Origin: Anadara kagoshimensis
Taxonomy: Eukaryota > Mollusca > Bivalvia > Arcoida > Arcidae
Assembly (NCBI GenBank): GCA_021292105.1
Contig: JACFYK010000023.1
Span: forward strand, 372,001-436,000
Direction: 5' to 3'
Length of the DNA stretch: 64,000 bases
Shown: one piece after another, positions 23,164 through 35,339 of the stretch
Position numbering within the stretch: position 1 is the first letter of the stretch
How the letters are laid out: every line of letters starts with the position of its first letter
Made by a program: the position numbers and the translations under genes
Notes under the pieces: generated by a model
What the model saw: only the letters and a program-made list of their open reading frames with translations
What the model was told of the DNA's origin: nothing
Databases searched by the model: none

Positions 23164-23572
23164 CCGTGTAAGCGTGAAAACTCACAAACTTAGTGAAAGC
23201 GTGATCATTTTACATAATTTGACGAATACTGACAAATTCCAATATCTACCGACATGGAGACACGCGAAAAATTGTCTGTTGTAATACATATCTAGTGGAT
23301 GCAGAAAATTCGGGTGTTTAAAAGGCGCAAATTTTATCGTTTGGTTAAATTTAATCAGCGATAGCATAAATGTGTAAGTGTGATCAACACATTGTCGAAG
23401 TGTTTGCAGAAACTACGGGGATTTGAATGTTGTCATTTGGCAAGGACACTAATGGCACATATAATTCTTCCGTGGGCTACATATTATTTTCAAATTCACG
23501 CGCTATCATATAACACTATGGTCAACTTATCTTCGAAGCGTTTTCAGGTGAAAGCGTAATCGACATAGTCAC
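23164..23572 (-). repeat. Inverted repeat 2, right arm
   Basis: This is the reverse complement of 20512-20927, including the GTGAAAGCGTGATCA-type motif copies. Together the arms enclose about 2.2 kb with the second C2H2 pseudogene. Confidence 0.8.
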
Positions 23573-23589
23573 GTGATTGTCCCCCGTGT

Positions 23590-24520
23590 TTGTGTTTAGA
23601 AAAGGTTTGAAACTAAAATATTAAGGTCTTACTTGTTTAACTGGGGTGAATATGGCAAACTAAAGTAAACGAAAAAGTTCCAAATCATTTGGGCTTGCTG
23701 GTGGGTTTAAACGAAAAATTATTTATCAACATCATAAGCAAAAATATAAGAAAAGCAAAATAATAAGAAATTTTTGGATCAGGCAAGACGATACAGAATA
23801 AAATTAATTAGCATATTGAAAAAAAACTAACAAGCGGTGATTACAGCTAGTAAGGTGATAAGTGTATAGGTGTATGGGCCACGCTAGAATTATGAAAAGG
23901 GGAATTCCGAGAGTGACGAACAGAATACAAAGACTGTCAAAAACATCAGTTGGACGAGTTTAAGTGAAAAAACATTAATTGTTAAATAAAGCCAAGACAC
24001 AATAAAATGGATTACTGTCCTTGAGCAAACGTTGATTTCTTTACTCCAATGGCAGTATAAGTTACCTATAGTCAGACAAGCTGTCGATTTGTACCCCTTG
24101 TAGTATTAAACAAGAGATACTTAACCAGATTGGTTAGTACTGTTGACCATAATAATGGCCTTGGCAATACACCAGGAGCTCAGACATTGTAATTTTGGCA
24201 GGAAATAAGATATAGTTATACGGGATTATTAAAAGTATAATCCCCTGCAATTTAGATGGTAATTAATACCGAACACCAAACAAAGAAGCAAGAACTTGAT
24301 TTTTTATGGTTTTTTTTTCAGATAAACAGGTCCCTATTCGAACCTGTGAACTCTCACTCACAAATCAAATGCTTTAGCTTCGAAGCTACTGATAAGGTAT
24401 TTTTGAGACTTTATTGATTTTTCACTGTATACGTTGTGATAGATTTCATTACATATTTTGTCATATTGTTAATGTATGCATGCACTATGTACTCAATCCT
24501 TGTATTATTATTAATTTTTT
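23590..24520. other. AT-rich sequence without a recognisable gene
   Basis: No repeats of note and no coding segment I can support. Confidence 0.35.
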
Positions 24521-24524
24521 GTAG

Positions 24525-24651
24525 GTCCAAAAGATTATTAAAAATTCGATTTAAAGGTCGTAGAGTTCTACATCAGTGGATAGAAGACGAATCAAATAAT
24601 GTAACCAAATGGTCTGTTGAGACTTTTTGTAGAATGTTTACAAAATTATAG
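24525..24651 (+). CDS. Candidate exon, unknown protein
   Basis: A TTTTTTGTAG acceptor (to 24524) precedes a frame reading SKRLLKIRFKGRRVLHQWIE, then DESNNVTKWSVETF, and stopping at TAG 24649-24651. The pattern F-x-G-R-R-h-x-H-x-W-h-x-D resembles small chromo/Tudor-like folds, but the match is weak. No partner exon is identified. Confidence 0.2.
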
Positions 24652-25695
24652 ATTAAAAACTTGGTTTAGACTGTCAGGGCATTAACACCACCAACAAAGT
24701 TTCATTTCATTACATTTCTGTGGATCATGATTATTTTTAATTTCCAGTGTAGCTTGAAGTTATGTTTCTTAGTTTTATTTATTTATTTATTTATTTTGTG
24801 TTTTAGCTATTTGGTAGGAAAACAATTTTTTTCAATAATAACATTGTGAGTACATGTGAGAATATGATCTGCTTGTAAAAGCGACTTTGATAGTGCTAGC
24901 TTACTGGACATGCTGTACAAACAAGGCATAGATTGACACATAGTCACATACCCAACTCAAACACATACTGACTCCTAGGGTAGTTGAACAGTAAGGAACT
25001 GTGGCAAATAACTCCAAGTTTCCCACAAGCTTCAGATAGGGAGCGAATTTGTGACACCTTGTGACTGTCTTATATAACTTGTTTTGACTATATGTGTCTA
25101 TATTTTAGCTTTTATGGTTGAGTGAAATTTGTGTGTTACTTCTTCGTGTATACTAGCATATACAGCTACTGCTGGTGGTAAAGTGTGCTTTTACCAGGTA
25201 TTAATTATTTTGTTATGTTAAGCCAAAGCCACAGGTGAGCTATTGCTATCATATTATGTCTGTCGTCCATCCATCTGTCTGTAAATTATACATTTAAACG
25301 ACTTCTTCAAAACTACTGAGTCAATTCCTACGTGGCGCGAATGTTCCTTGGATAACAGTACCTAAATTGTAAAACACTTTAAACCATATTTTTAACATGA
25401 AGCAATGGGTTCAGAAGGCTCAAATGTCACATATATAATGTAGCATCTACAGTTAAAGGGCTACACAGAGAGTTGAAATAATTGTCGTATACGTTTTTTA
25501 ACGGACGGAAAAGGCTTAGAGTTATAGAGTTTGCGAAAATAATTGGCATTGGCCAACATTCAAGTCCATATATGGTAAAAGTTTTAAAGACTTCTGATGA
25601 TGAAGCATGAAACTTTAAATGTAGCATCTACATATGAAGTTCTATTAAGTTTTCATGTATATGAACAAATAATCTTGACCTTCATTCATGGTCAT

Positions 25696-25915
25696 AGGGT
25701 TAGGGTAATGGTGTTTAACATCCCATTAAGAATATTTTACTTATACAGAGACGGTCAGTTTGGAAATAGTGGAAAAACCATTGATCTATGGCAAGTAAAC
25801 TGACAAACTTTACCACATGAAGTGCATGCGCTGGGACATGAACTCGCAACCTCAGAGCTGTGATCTGTAATGTCAAACGCTTTAGACCATGCGGCCACAG
25901 CGGCCCCTTATGGTC
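25696..25915 (-). mobile_element. tRNA-derived SINE nested in the dispersed element
   Basis: The minus strand begins GGCCGCATGGTCTAAAGCG, has a B-box-like GCGAGTTCATGTCCC, and ends with a variant of the SINE tail (AATATTCTTAATGGGATGTT). Confidence 0.6.
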
Positions 25916-26036
25916 ATAAAGAACATACATAATAAAGGATCATCATTGACTTTGTAATGAAATCAGGTGTAGAAGCATTTAACTTCATATGTTGCATTTA
26001 CACTTCCGTTATTACTAATGTTTGTACAAACAAATA

Positions 26037-26240
26037 ATCAAAAACAAACATACTAATCAATTTCCGAATCACAATCCAGAAGCAAAGTAAAAACTTTGGA
26101 ACTGACAAGTTAGGTTAGACACGTGAACTTCCACCAGGGAAGTGAGGCCGGGTGCTCCGGAAGGGTAAGCACCTCCTGTTTAGCTAGCTACACCCGTCAC
26201 GTGTGTAATCAAAATTGTGTGAAAGGAACATGGACATGAA
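26037..26240 (-). mobile_element. Penelope-like 3' untranslated tail, minus orientation
   Basis: It matches the 200-bp 3' end of the copy at 33280-34470, including GCTAGCTAAACAGGAGGTGC and TTAGTATGTTTGTTTTTG, with no RT coding part. Confidence 0.65.
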
Positions 26241-26385
26241 CTTCATTCAATTCAAGGTAACAGTGACCTTTATTCAACGTAGCAATCAATATATATTGTA
26301 ATTCCTTTCAATGACTAGCTCAAATGACCATAAGCAAACCTGTACAAAATGAATGATAGAGGTCCATTGGGCCTCTTGTTATATT

Positions 26386-26840
26386 TCATCTGAAATAGTT
26401 AAAAAAAATTTATAATTATATAAACAATTAGTGCATCTTCAAGTATGTCCTTTTCATGGTCAGTATTCGGGAACAGGCGTGAGTTTTACTAAGATTCGTA
26501 AGTTACAAAAAGTTTTAGACTTACAAATTCCGTAAGTTCAAACTTAAGATACGAATAACCCGTTTTACTAATGAATTCGTAAGTTTTTTTTCGTAAACCT
26601 AACTTAAAAAATTCTTAAGTTACGAATCGAACTCTTTTTGTAAAGAAGGCGAGGTAGTTCTTAGTTACAAAAGCTACGCATGCGCATATTTAACTTTCAT
26701 TTTACTTAACACAGTGTACTCATGTACGTCTGCGTACATTATAACAATCAAAATAATAATAAAACATAAAAATGTAAAAATATAAATAGGTCTGGGTTGA
26801 CAACAGCATGCACATTTATAGAAGGATATGTCATATACCA
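26386..26840. other. Short inverted repeats of CGTAAGTT
   Basis: At 26490-26630 words such as ATTCGTAAGTT and AACTTAAGATACGAAT recur in both orientations. This may be a decayed foldback element near the HARBI1-like fragment. No gene is visible. Confidence 0.35.
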
Positions 26841-26850
26841 TTGTTTGAAT

Positions 26851-27099
26851 TTAATCATAAAATACATTCAAAAAATGGTATATGACAATAGCTTTTTCTG
26901 GAAAAAATAGCTCCTCTTCGGACGACATAATTAGTGCGCCATCTATGACCCCAACAACGTTAACATTCGGAAACCCAGCGATCTTGTGAAATTCTGCCTT
27001 TATTTTTCTAATTTTATCTGTTGATGTTGGAAATTTTATAATCTGTAACATGTGACAGATGACACCAATCACATGATGTATGAGCAAGCAACTGGACAA
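26851..27099 (-). pseudogene. PIF/Harbinger (HARBI1-like) transposase fragment
   Basis: The minus strand reads IIKFPTSTDKIRKIKAEF, then HKIAGFPNVNVVGVIDGAL and ends near YHFLNVFYD. The order 'FP...F..IAGFPNV.G.IDG.HI' then 'HS.NVQ' is the nuclease core of HARBI1 and Harbinger transposases, with the first catalytic Asp in VIDG. The Lys/Arg-Lys-Gly-x-His-Ser segment is altered (KAIVIYHF), and the remaining catalytic residues are missing. It is a short truncated relic. Confidence 0.65.
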
Positions 27100-27269
27100 T
27101 TTGGATATATACTATATATGTCCGCTTTTTCAGTAAGAAAGTCACCGTCAGAAAGGAATCTGAGACATTTCAAAATCTAAAATCAAACTATACTTTTCAA
27201 CTGTTTGGTCTTTAATATTCATTAAAATAGGAAAACGTTTTATACATGTTATGGATAGCATTCAAGGGC

Positions 27270-27605
27270 TTTCGACTAACTGAGCGACCACTGCAACCCT
27301 CAGTAGAGTGTTCGCTCCATAAGTGGGATATAGTGGGTTCAAACACCGACCGGTCTGACCCAAGACTTTAAAGTGGGAAGTGACTGTTCTTTCTCCAAGC
27401 ACTCGACATAATTAGATGAAAGTCACCGTTCTTTCCGATGGGAACCTAAAATAAAACGCAGTCTCGTGTCACGGTATGGGTGGCACGATAAAGAACCTGC
27501 TGTATAATGCCACCAGCACAACGCACAGGCAAAATGTCTAAACCTACGTCTCAATATAAGTGAAATATTCTTGACTGGGATGTGAAACACCATTACTCAC
27601 TCAAC
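27270..27605 (+). mobile_element. tRNA-derived SINE, full-length looking
   Basis: The head contains a B-box-like GGTTCAAACACC. The body includes GTCACGGTATGGGTGGCACG and AAGAACCTGCTG, and the tail is GAAATATTCTTGACTGGGAT. It provides the unexpanded reference for the SINE at 54670-55430. Confidence 0.75.
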
Positions 27606-27609
27606 TCAC

Positions 27610-28930
27610 CTTTCAATAACATAAGTGACAGTTAGGATCCCTTCAATGGCTCTATGACCATGTCACTGGACATCAATTTTAATTGAAAATACACCCAATA
27701 CGCATCCAAAGTCGGAATTTCTTCATTACTGACTAAATGGAAATCTTCAATCAAACAAGATTTGCTACATGTTCTGTATTATTTAATCTCTAGATAAATA
27801 TTTGTATTTGTTTACATCCCAAATGATATTTAAATTCATATCTCCAACAACTTCTGTATTACAAGACAACATAGCCGACGTTAAAATGTATGATACACTG
27901 TGTTACTACTTTTTTCACAATCAGTGGATATTCATTTATTGTCCTTGTTTAGAAATCATATTTACCGCAAATGATGTAATAATTGACAGTGAAGCACACA
28001 CAATTTGCATAAAGTCTAAAATATATTGATTATAAATGTATTTAATCATTGAAAAATCCCCACTAACAATGGCGGAGCAACAAAAGTAACGTCATGTTAC
28101 ATTTGCCAATCCTCTTCAAAGGGAGAATGTTTTAGTTATTCAGTACCACCACATTAAATTTATGGGTAATTATATGCGGATTATGCAGCTTACAAAAAAA
28201 CTAGTTCTTTCATTTTTTTCCTAACAAAAATAGAAGATAATTTCACTTACTATTATGCATTTAAAATAAAAACAAATTAATTATAGACATTCTAGAATTG
28301 CCTTTATATTTATAAGAATATCAATAAATGAATTACATTAAACAAGTAAAACGGCCCCATATAATAATATAGAGAAAAGAAGTTATTTTATTGGATGAAT
28401 ACAACGCTAATTAAAGTTATGGTGTTTTACACCAAGTCATTCTTCTTCTAACATTTAGAGTTACTTCCCTTCATTTACTGCTGAGAATTTTTCAACATAT
28501 TTTTTTATTTCATTAAAGTTTTGGTTTTACAAAAGGTATTTCAGTGCTTAAATGGCTTCTTTCAAATGCACTGTCAAATAATAATTCTTGTATATGATTT
28601 TTTTCAGAAATCTGACTTTTTAATCTTTCAGGTAGGAATTTCATCTTAATGCTTCGTTATACTGGTATAACTCAGTATATTATAACACTATGCTCACAGT
28701 CGCATTGTGCACATTTTAGTAAACGTTTTGATATATCCTTGTCCGATATTGACACACCTTGTATCTTAAAAATTATGGCCATTATACCCATTTATATTGC
28801 CCTTAAATACAAATTTAAAATTAGCACATAACAGTGGAAAAGAAAGAAACATTGTTTCCACACCCCAAGTTAATAACTAGGAATTAAAATCTCTTGCTAT
28901 ATATAAGGTGGCCAGATCAGTTTTACTGGG
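27610..28930. other. AT-rich stretch, no supported gene
   Basis: Only short open frames occur, without recognisable motifs or paired splice signals. Confidence 0.35.
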
Positions 28931-29253
28931 TGTAACAGTTTATTATGTAGTCTGCGTTTTTTCACAGATCAAGTGCTGCTGATAGACTTTTCACCAAAAG
29001 TACTAATTCACAGATGCAATATTAATCTAATTCTGACTGTCTCCAAAATGACATCGATCAAGTTCATGTATCTAGTATCTACCTTCAGTCCAGAGGATGC
29101 TTTATATCGTTTGGGTAAGGAGTCAAGTAAAAGTCCAGATTCTGTCACTATCAAACATATTTAAAGATGGTGAGAAAACTGTAGAGCCCAAAGAAAACCA
29201 ACGACATTCCACAACAAGCTGACCAACTTTCTCGCACAAAAATGTGTCCTGAA

Positions 29254-29465
29254 TGGCCTTGGATTCAAACCTAGACAAAAAGAGGCCATGTCCCTACCAA
29301 CATTTCAGAGGTAATGTTGGACAGTTGTCCGTGTAATGTCTCCTGGATGGCCTGGGATTCAAACCTAGACAAAAAGAGGCCATGTACCTACCAACATTTC
29401 AGAGGTTATGTTGCCATGACCCTACCAACATTTCAGAGGTTATGTTGGACAGTTGCCAGTGTAAT
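29254..29465 (+). repeat. Tandem duplication of about 90 bp
   Basis: TGGATTCAAACCTAGACAAA and CCAACATTTCAGAGGTTATG blocks occur two and three times. The second is further duplicated as a 29-bp unit. Confidence 0.75.
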
Positions 29466-29607
29466 GCACAAAAATAATTATGCATTTATTATTTCAAGTA
29501 AGCATTAATTTTTCCTTAAAGTAATGATAATTTTAATATGCAGACAAAACATCTTTATTGACATTGTACTGTATATTGACCATGTAATGTTATCTACCAA
29601 TAAACAA

Positions 29608-31455
29608 GAGGCCCATGGGCCTTAACGCTCACCTGAGGAAGAGTACATATCTTATGCAGAGTTTCAATGGTCAATGACATTAATACAAGAGAATATCAAA
29701 ATTTTCAGCAGTAAGGGCCAATAATATGCAAGTATTTTTGCAAATTAATTATAATAATTATTATATAAGTATGCTATATATAACATATTTAAAGTCTAGC
29801 TACAATATATTATTTATAATAGCTAAAACATCTGTATATTAAAATGTGCATTAGGCCAATACCTACAATATTCCCAATACATGCCTATACAAAAAGTTTA
29901 TAGTTTTTGAGATAAGTAACCATTTAAGTATTCGTTTGCATCTATGACCTTGACCTTCGAACCTATGACCTTCATTCATATATCAAAATGATTGTTGTGC
30001 AAATGCCTACAATATTCCAATATACATGCCTATACAAAAAGTTTATAGTTTTTGAGATAATTAACCATTTAAGTATTTGTTCGTGTCTATGACCTTGACC
30101 TTTGAACCTATGACCTTCATTCATATATCAAAATGATTGTTAGGCCAATACGTACCTTATTCCAATATACATTCCTATACAAAAAGTTTATAGTTTTGAG
30201 ATAATTAACCATTTAAGTATTCATTTGCATCTATGACCTTGACCTTTGAACCTATGACCTTCATTTATATATCAAAATGATCGATAGGCCAATACCTACA
30301 ATATTCCAATATACATGCCTATACAAAAAGTTTATAGTTTCTGAGATAATTAACCATTTAAGTATTAGTTTGCATCTATGACCTTGACCTTTGACCATAT
30401 GAACTTCATTCATATATCAAAATGATCGTTGTGCAATGCCTACAATATTCTAATATACATGCCTATACAAAAAGTTTATAGTTTTTGAGAAAATTAACCA
30501 TTTAAATATTCGTTTGCAGCTATGACCTTGACCTTTGAACCTATGACCTTCATTCATATATCAAAATGATCGTTAGGCCAATACCTACAATATTCCAATA
30601 TACATGTCTATACAAAATGTTTATAGTTTTTGAGATAATTAACCATTTCAGTACTTGTTTACATCTGTGACCTTGACCTTTGAACCCATGACCTTTATTC
30701 ATATATCAAAATGACCATTGTGCCATTACCTACAATATTCTATATACATGCCTATACAAAAAATTCATAGTTTTGCAGATAATTAACTATTTTGGTATTC
30801 TTGGACATCTGTGACCTTGACCTTTGAACCCATGACCCTGATCTATGTATCAAAATGATCATGTCAATACCTACAAATAACTGAAAATCCTATGCCATTA
30901 TCACAAGAAACGTTAAAAAACAATTTTTATCAAAGGTCAAAAACTGGGACATGACCTTGACCTTCGACCTTGACATCAATTGGAAGAAAATTGCAAGACA
31001 AGATCAACAGTGAAAACTCCATTCAATTATCTTCAGCTGTTATGAAGTTATAACAATAAATGTCTCATTTTAAAAATTACGTAATTTTATGCAAAAAACG
31101 CGCAACCTATTTTTCGTCTAATTTTCATGAAAAACACAATTTTAATGTTCCCAGGTATGCTGAATCTAAATATCCAATCAAAATTTGCCTGCACCTTTTG
31201 GTTTCAGAGAAGAAGATTTTTTTGTCTTTTTGCTATTTTTAGTAACAGCGGCCATCTTGTTGGGCGTGGCCAAACCCCGAACACAATTTTGAAAGGCTGT
31301 TACCCAGGCATGATATTCACCAAGTTTCATCAAATATGGCCAAGTAGTTTTGGAGGAGAAGATTTAAATGTAAAGCTTACACACGACGGACGACGCACAA
31401 CGGACGACGGACGGTGATAGATTGCAATAGCTCATCTGAGCCTATGGCTCAGGTG
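29608..31455 (+). mobile_element. Dispersed non-autonomous element, copy 2 (best preserved)
   Basis: The left end is AACAAGAGGCCCATGGGCC and the right end CTCATCTGAGCCTATGGCTC followed by AGGTGAGCTAAAAA. The right end folds as a hairpin and is followed by CTAA. A CGGACGACGGACGG run precedes it. The interior carries the 29865-30870 tandem array. There is no transposase or helicase sequence. Confidence 0.7.
29865..30870 (+). repeat. Tandem units of about 145 bp, seven copies
   Basis: Each unit contains ATGACCTTGACCTTTGAACC, ATATATCAAAATGAT, CCTATACAAAAAGTTTATAG and TTAACCATTTAAGTATT. The TGACCTTGACCT words recur near 29945, 30090, 30236, 30380, 30525, 30670 and 30815. Later copies diverge. Confidence 0.9.
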
Positions 31456-31722
31456 AGCTAAAAACCAAACATAATCATTATAATATTCAATGTATGTACT
31501 AATGTTTTAGCATAGCAATAGCATTAATAATATTTAATCTACAAATAAATAAGTTATCTATGAATAATCTGAAACTATATGTAAATACATTTTGAAATAT
31601 GCATTTCACTTGTCAATAAATATAAAAAAGGTTTTCTTCAAATAAAATGTAACTTGTAGGAATAAATAATCTGAAAATAAACTGTATAGGTATTAATAAT
31701 CTTAAATTATCTTAAATGAATA

Positions 31723-32652
31723 CTGTAAACCGCTTTATATTGGCGCATACTTATTTTAGCGATTGATGACTGGTTAAACATATTAGCGCAGTTTAATTTT
31801 AGCGTAATCAATTCCAGTCTGAACTGTTTAATTCGCCTATAACCCACAACTTTTAGCCAAAGAAATAAATTAAAATTTGAGAAGGGGATGCCAGGTTACA
31901 AGAAAATAATAAAAATAACTATGTAGTGTTTGACTTTTACTGAGAAAAAATCTCCGTAACTGACCCAGAAAGTCACTAGACAGACAGATGTCTGCAGGAA
32001 GCTTTCATCATAATTTGGCGCTCTCGTCGATTAGACATTTTACTGAATGAATATGTAAATCAATAATTACTTATTTTGTTTTTATTCATTTAAATACCAA
32101 CTTGTTTTTTTAAATGCAAATGTTTCGACACATTGTCGATGTATCCCCGATAACAGCCGCTTAGATCATTATAGAGGTCAATAATTAGGATTTATATTAT
32201 GTTGCCGACATCACAGAAAAAAAAAATTTCGCATAACGGGTCTAATTTGTTGATATAATTGTTAATATTTTAATGATTGAAGCCAACTACTGGTAAATCA
32301 AAATTAATTACCTGAACAGGAGACTTGTCAGATAGTACGTATCACATACAATGGCCAGTAATTAACACCTATGCCCTAATTTATCCGTTTGTCGGTGGTC
32401 AGTCTACCGGGTCTGGGTAATTAAACCCTAATTACTTATCATGTGCGGGTATATTGATGGAGGCCATACTATTATTATTTTAACACTGACTATATAACCA
32501 TTTAACGTGCGTCTATACCCATTCATAGTCACATCAGCGCTGTACAGTACTGACCTTTTTGTTGTAATTTTAGCGGCAGTTTTATTTTAGCGCTGACACT
32601 CTTATCGCCAATTGCGCTAAAATAAAACTGCCGCTAAAAACACGGTTTACAG
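31723..32652. mobile_element. TIR element of 930 bp, ends CTGTAAACCG
   Basis: The inverted ends CTGTAAACCG / CGGTTTACAG are flanked by TA on both sides. The interior is non-coding and contains a perfect 23-bp hairpin near the right end (arms 32571-32593 and 32614-32636). Confidence 0.7.
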
Positions 32653-32933
32653 TACATTATACAATCACGAAAATAAACTACACATTCTGTATCCTTGAAA
32701 ATAAACAAAAAAGAAATTAAACAGGAATATTAAACTCTGCGAAATGCTTTGAATAATTTAGATGCCAATACATTATCTACCACACAAGAATGTTACTATG
32801 GGACTGTCAGAACTGGCTATGATGTGTGCGGCAATGATCCATGATTTAAAGTTTGGCTAAAATTCAAAAACAGTACAAAATATTTACCTAAATTCTTGCA
32901 CAATAAAAGTGAATGGGTTATATTGTGATATAT

Positions 32934-33195
32934 TTAATAAAAAAAACAAATACTTGAAATGTTTGAATAACAGTAAATCTTAATACATGTAGTACAAAAA
33001 TCTCTGTGATATATTTCTGATTTTTCTGTGTTATCAAGTGTGTTGTCTGCATCCATACTTGCTGTGGTTACTGTGAAGAGAAAACGTTCAAAAGTAGCAT
33101 CACTGTTATAAAAACCTATGGTATCTGTAGCTGTGGAATCATCAGCAACAGTAGAACTAGTAATACCTGAAGAATCTAGAACTGCATTAATTCAA
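32934..33195 (-). CDS. Candidate exon, acidic unknown protein
   Basis: From an AATGCAG acceptor-like site the minus strand is open for about 85 codons: AVLDSSGITSSTVADDST, then TIGFYNSDATFERFLF and ASMDADNTLDNTEKSE, ending at TAA 32936-32934. The first two thirds are Ser/Thr/Asp-rich, as in unstructured tails; the last third is probably intronic read-through. No family is recognised. Confidence 0.25.
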
Positions 33196-33279
33196 ATTAA
33201 AAAATAAAAATCCATACAAGGAAAGATATATAGCAGGCTCATCTAAATGTACTACTAAATCATTATCGGTAACTCTAAC

Positions 33280-34470
33280 ACAAATTTTGACAATCGTCAA
33301 AGATGGTCTTCAGTCTTATTCAGAAAAAGTATATTCTACATCTGGAATCAACCAAATGTGGATTCTCAAAAATTCTAAAGAATTACTTGAACATCTTTCT
33401 TCTTGTAAAATGAATAAAAACAATGGATTTTTCTACACTATACACCACTATCCCTCATTTTAAATTGAAAGAACGTCTTAAAGAAATTATCCACTTGTCT
33501 TTCTATTACAAAAACGGTAAGCCAAGATACAAATATCTGGTGCTGAACAGGGATTCTGGTTATTTTGTCAAGCATCATACGGATTCCTAACAAAAATATA
33601 CTGAAGATACTATCAACAAAATGTTGGAGTTTTTGATGGATAAAATATTTGTTGTGTTTGGCAATATAGTTTTTCAGCAAAGAATCGGTATACCAATGGG
33701 TACAAACTGTGCACCATTGCTTGCTGATGTATTTCTTTATTCTTATGAAGCAGGGTTTATGCAGAACCTTGTTAAATCTGGAGAAGATTGTCGCCAAATC
33801 ATTCAACTTAACATACAGATATATAGATAACGTTCTGTCTCTTAACAATCCTAAATTTTGAGACTGTGCGAATACCATCTATCCTAGTGAACTTGAAATA
33901 AAAGACCCGACAGATTCACCAAGTGCTTCTTCATATTTAGACTTATACCTGAATCATGACGCACACGAAAGGCTACATTTGAAACTTTATCACAAACGCG
34001 ATGACTTCAATTTTTCTATTGTCAACTTTCCTTTTTTGCAGCAATATACCTGCTTCTCCTGCTTATGGTGTATTTATTTCCCGATTAATATGCTATAGTA
34101 GAGCTTGTTCCCACTACGGGGACTTTGTACAACGAAGAAGGCCGCTTGCAATAAATTGTTCACTCAGTGATATTGCAAGCCTAGGCTTATCAAGGCCCTC
34201 AAAAAGTTTTATGGCCGTCATCACAGTATTGTTGATACGTTTGATGTCTCTTTGTCCAAAATTGCCCTGGATATATTTGACGTTCCATAGTTCCATGTTC
34301 CTTTCACACACTTGGTGGGTGTAGCTAGCTTAACAGGAGGTGCTTACCCTTCCAGAGCACCCAGCCTCACTTGCCTGGTGGAAGTTCACGTGTCTAACCT
34401 AACTTGTCAGTTCCAAAGTTTTTACATTGCCTCTGGATTGTGATTCGGACATGGATTAGTATGTTTGTTT
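33280..34470 (+). mobile_element. Penelope-like retroelement, longest copy (inactive)
   Basis: In order it shows the finger region (MWILKNSKELLEHLSSC), after a shift the first RT motif (STLYTTIPHFKLKERLKE), KYLVLNRDSGYF, a stop, EDTINKMLEFLMD, and IGIPMGTNCAPLLADVFLYS. The catalytic box reads RYIDNVLSLNN, i.e. YIDD changed to YIDN and out of frame with the preceding segment. A C-terminal part follows (SYLDLY, LYHKRDDFNFSIVNFPF, then FYGRHHSIVDTFDVS). The untranslated end carries GTAGCTAGCTTAACAGGAGG and finishes GGATTAGTATGTTTG near 34466. The GTNCAPLLAD palm motif is the one I associate with Penelope-like RTs; no GIY-YIG endonuclease is seen. Confidence 0.7.
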
Positions 34471-34485
34471 TTTTTATTTGATTAC

Positions 34486-35325
34486 AACATTTTTGCAATT
34501 TGTGCATTTGTAATCTGGGCCACAATATCTGGCAAACCATATCCTGTGATACTGCTCTGTTTCTGAATAACTAAACTGAACTCAATATCTTGAAGTGGCA
34601 TAACTTTTGAAATTTCTGAAAAAAATGTACTTTACAAAAAAAAACATTTTATGCAATTTTCCATATCACGGGTTCTCCTCTTTTGGAAATTTTCTAAAAC
34701 GTAACAATTAAACATTATGCTTCATGCCTGTGTACCTGTAAATATGTGATGCAACTGCATACTTCTGATATGAAACTGAACACACATTGTTTTAAAATTT
34801 GCATGCACTGCAGCAGTTAATTCAACACCAGATAACTGTTGTTCAGATGGTTTTCTAGCAAATTGTCCCTTTTGTGACTAATATAATGAAAGTGTAAAAT
34901 GTAAAAACAAATCCTATATCAGCTGATTTCTCGGAGTCGCATAGTAACTACATGAAGCCAGCTGGGCGATCTGGATGTTTGATTTTTCATGGCATTTTTT
35001 CAACTAAAATTAAACAAAATTGTTTACATATTATATTAAAAACACACCAACAAATATCTAGAGTAAAAATAAACAAATTAGAAGATGTCTAGACGCAATA
35101 AATAGCAAGTTTTGTTTTCCAAATCATCGGCACGCAGGCTCAATCGGTGCAACTGATGGTTTTTATCCGGTATCAAAACAACGGGTGTTCTAAATGCTAT
35201 CAATTGCGAGTATATTGTTTTAACCAGTCGGTGTGGGATGCGATTCTGTCGATCCTATTTACCGGGCATAAGCTAAAGATTAAATCGTGGGTTTAACGGA
35301 AAAAATCGAAGCGGGCCTTTCAACT
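34486..35325. other. AT-rich flank 3' of the L1-type element
   Basis: There is no supported gene. It holds a 23-bp string (35227-35249, TCGGTGTGGGATGCGATTCT and CTG) that is also present at 17724-17746. Confidence 0.4.
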
Positions 35326-35339
35326 GATACACAAATTTA
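35326..35339. repeat. Target-site duplication of the L1-type element, 3' side
   Basis: GATACACAAATTTA is repeated exactly at 42036-42049. Confidence 0.9.

Larger units (their letters stand above)
25205..26385 (-). mobile_element. Dispersed non-autonomous element, copy 3 (inverted)
   Basis: On the minus strand it starts AACAAGAGGCCCAATGGACC (26382-26362) and ends near AGCTCACCTGTGGCTTTGGC (25231-25212), the same termini as 2157-4097 and 29608-31455. Its middle has been invaded by a SINE (25696-25915) and a Penelope-like tail (26037-26240). Confidence 0.6.

Noticed and set aside
33438-33878. 146-codon minus-strand ORF
   Set aside because: It lies antisense to the Penelope-like RT segment, whose motifs are clear on the plus strand.
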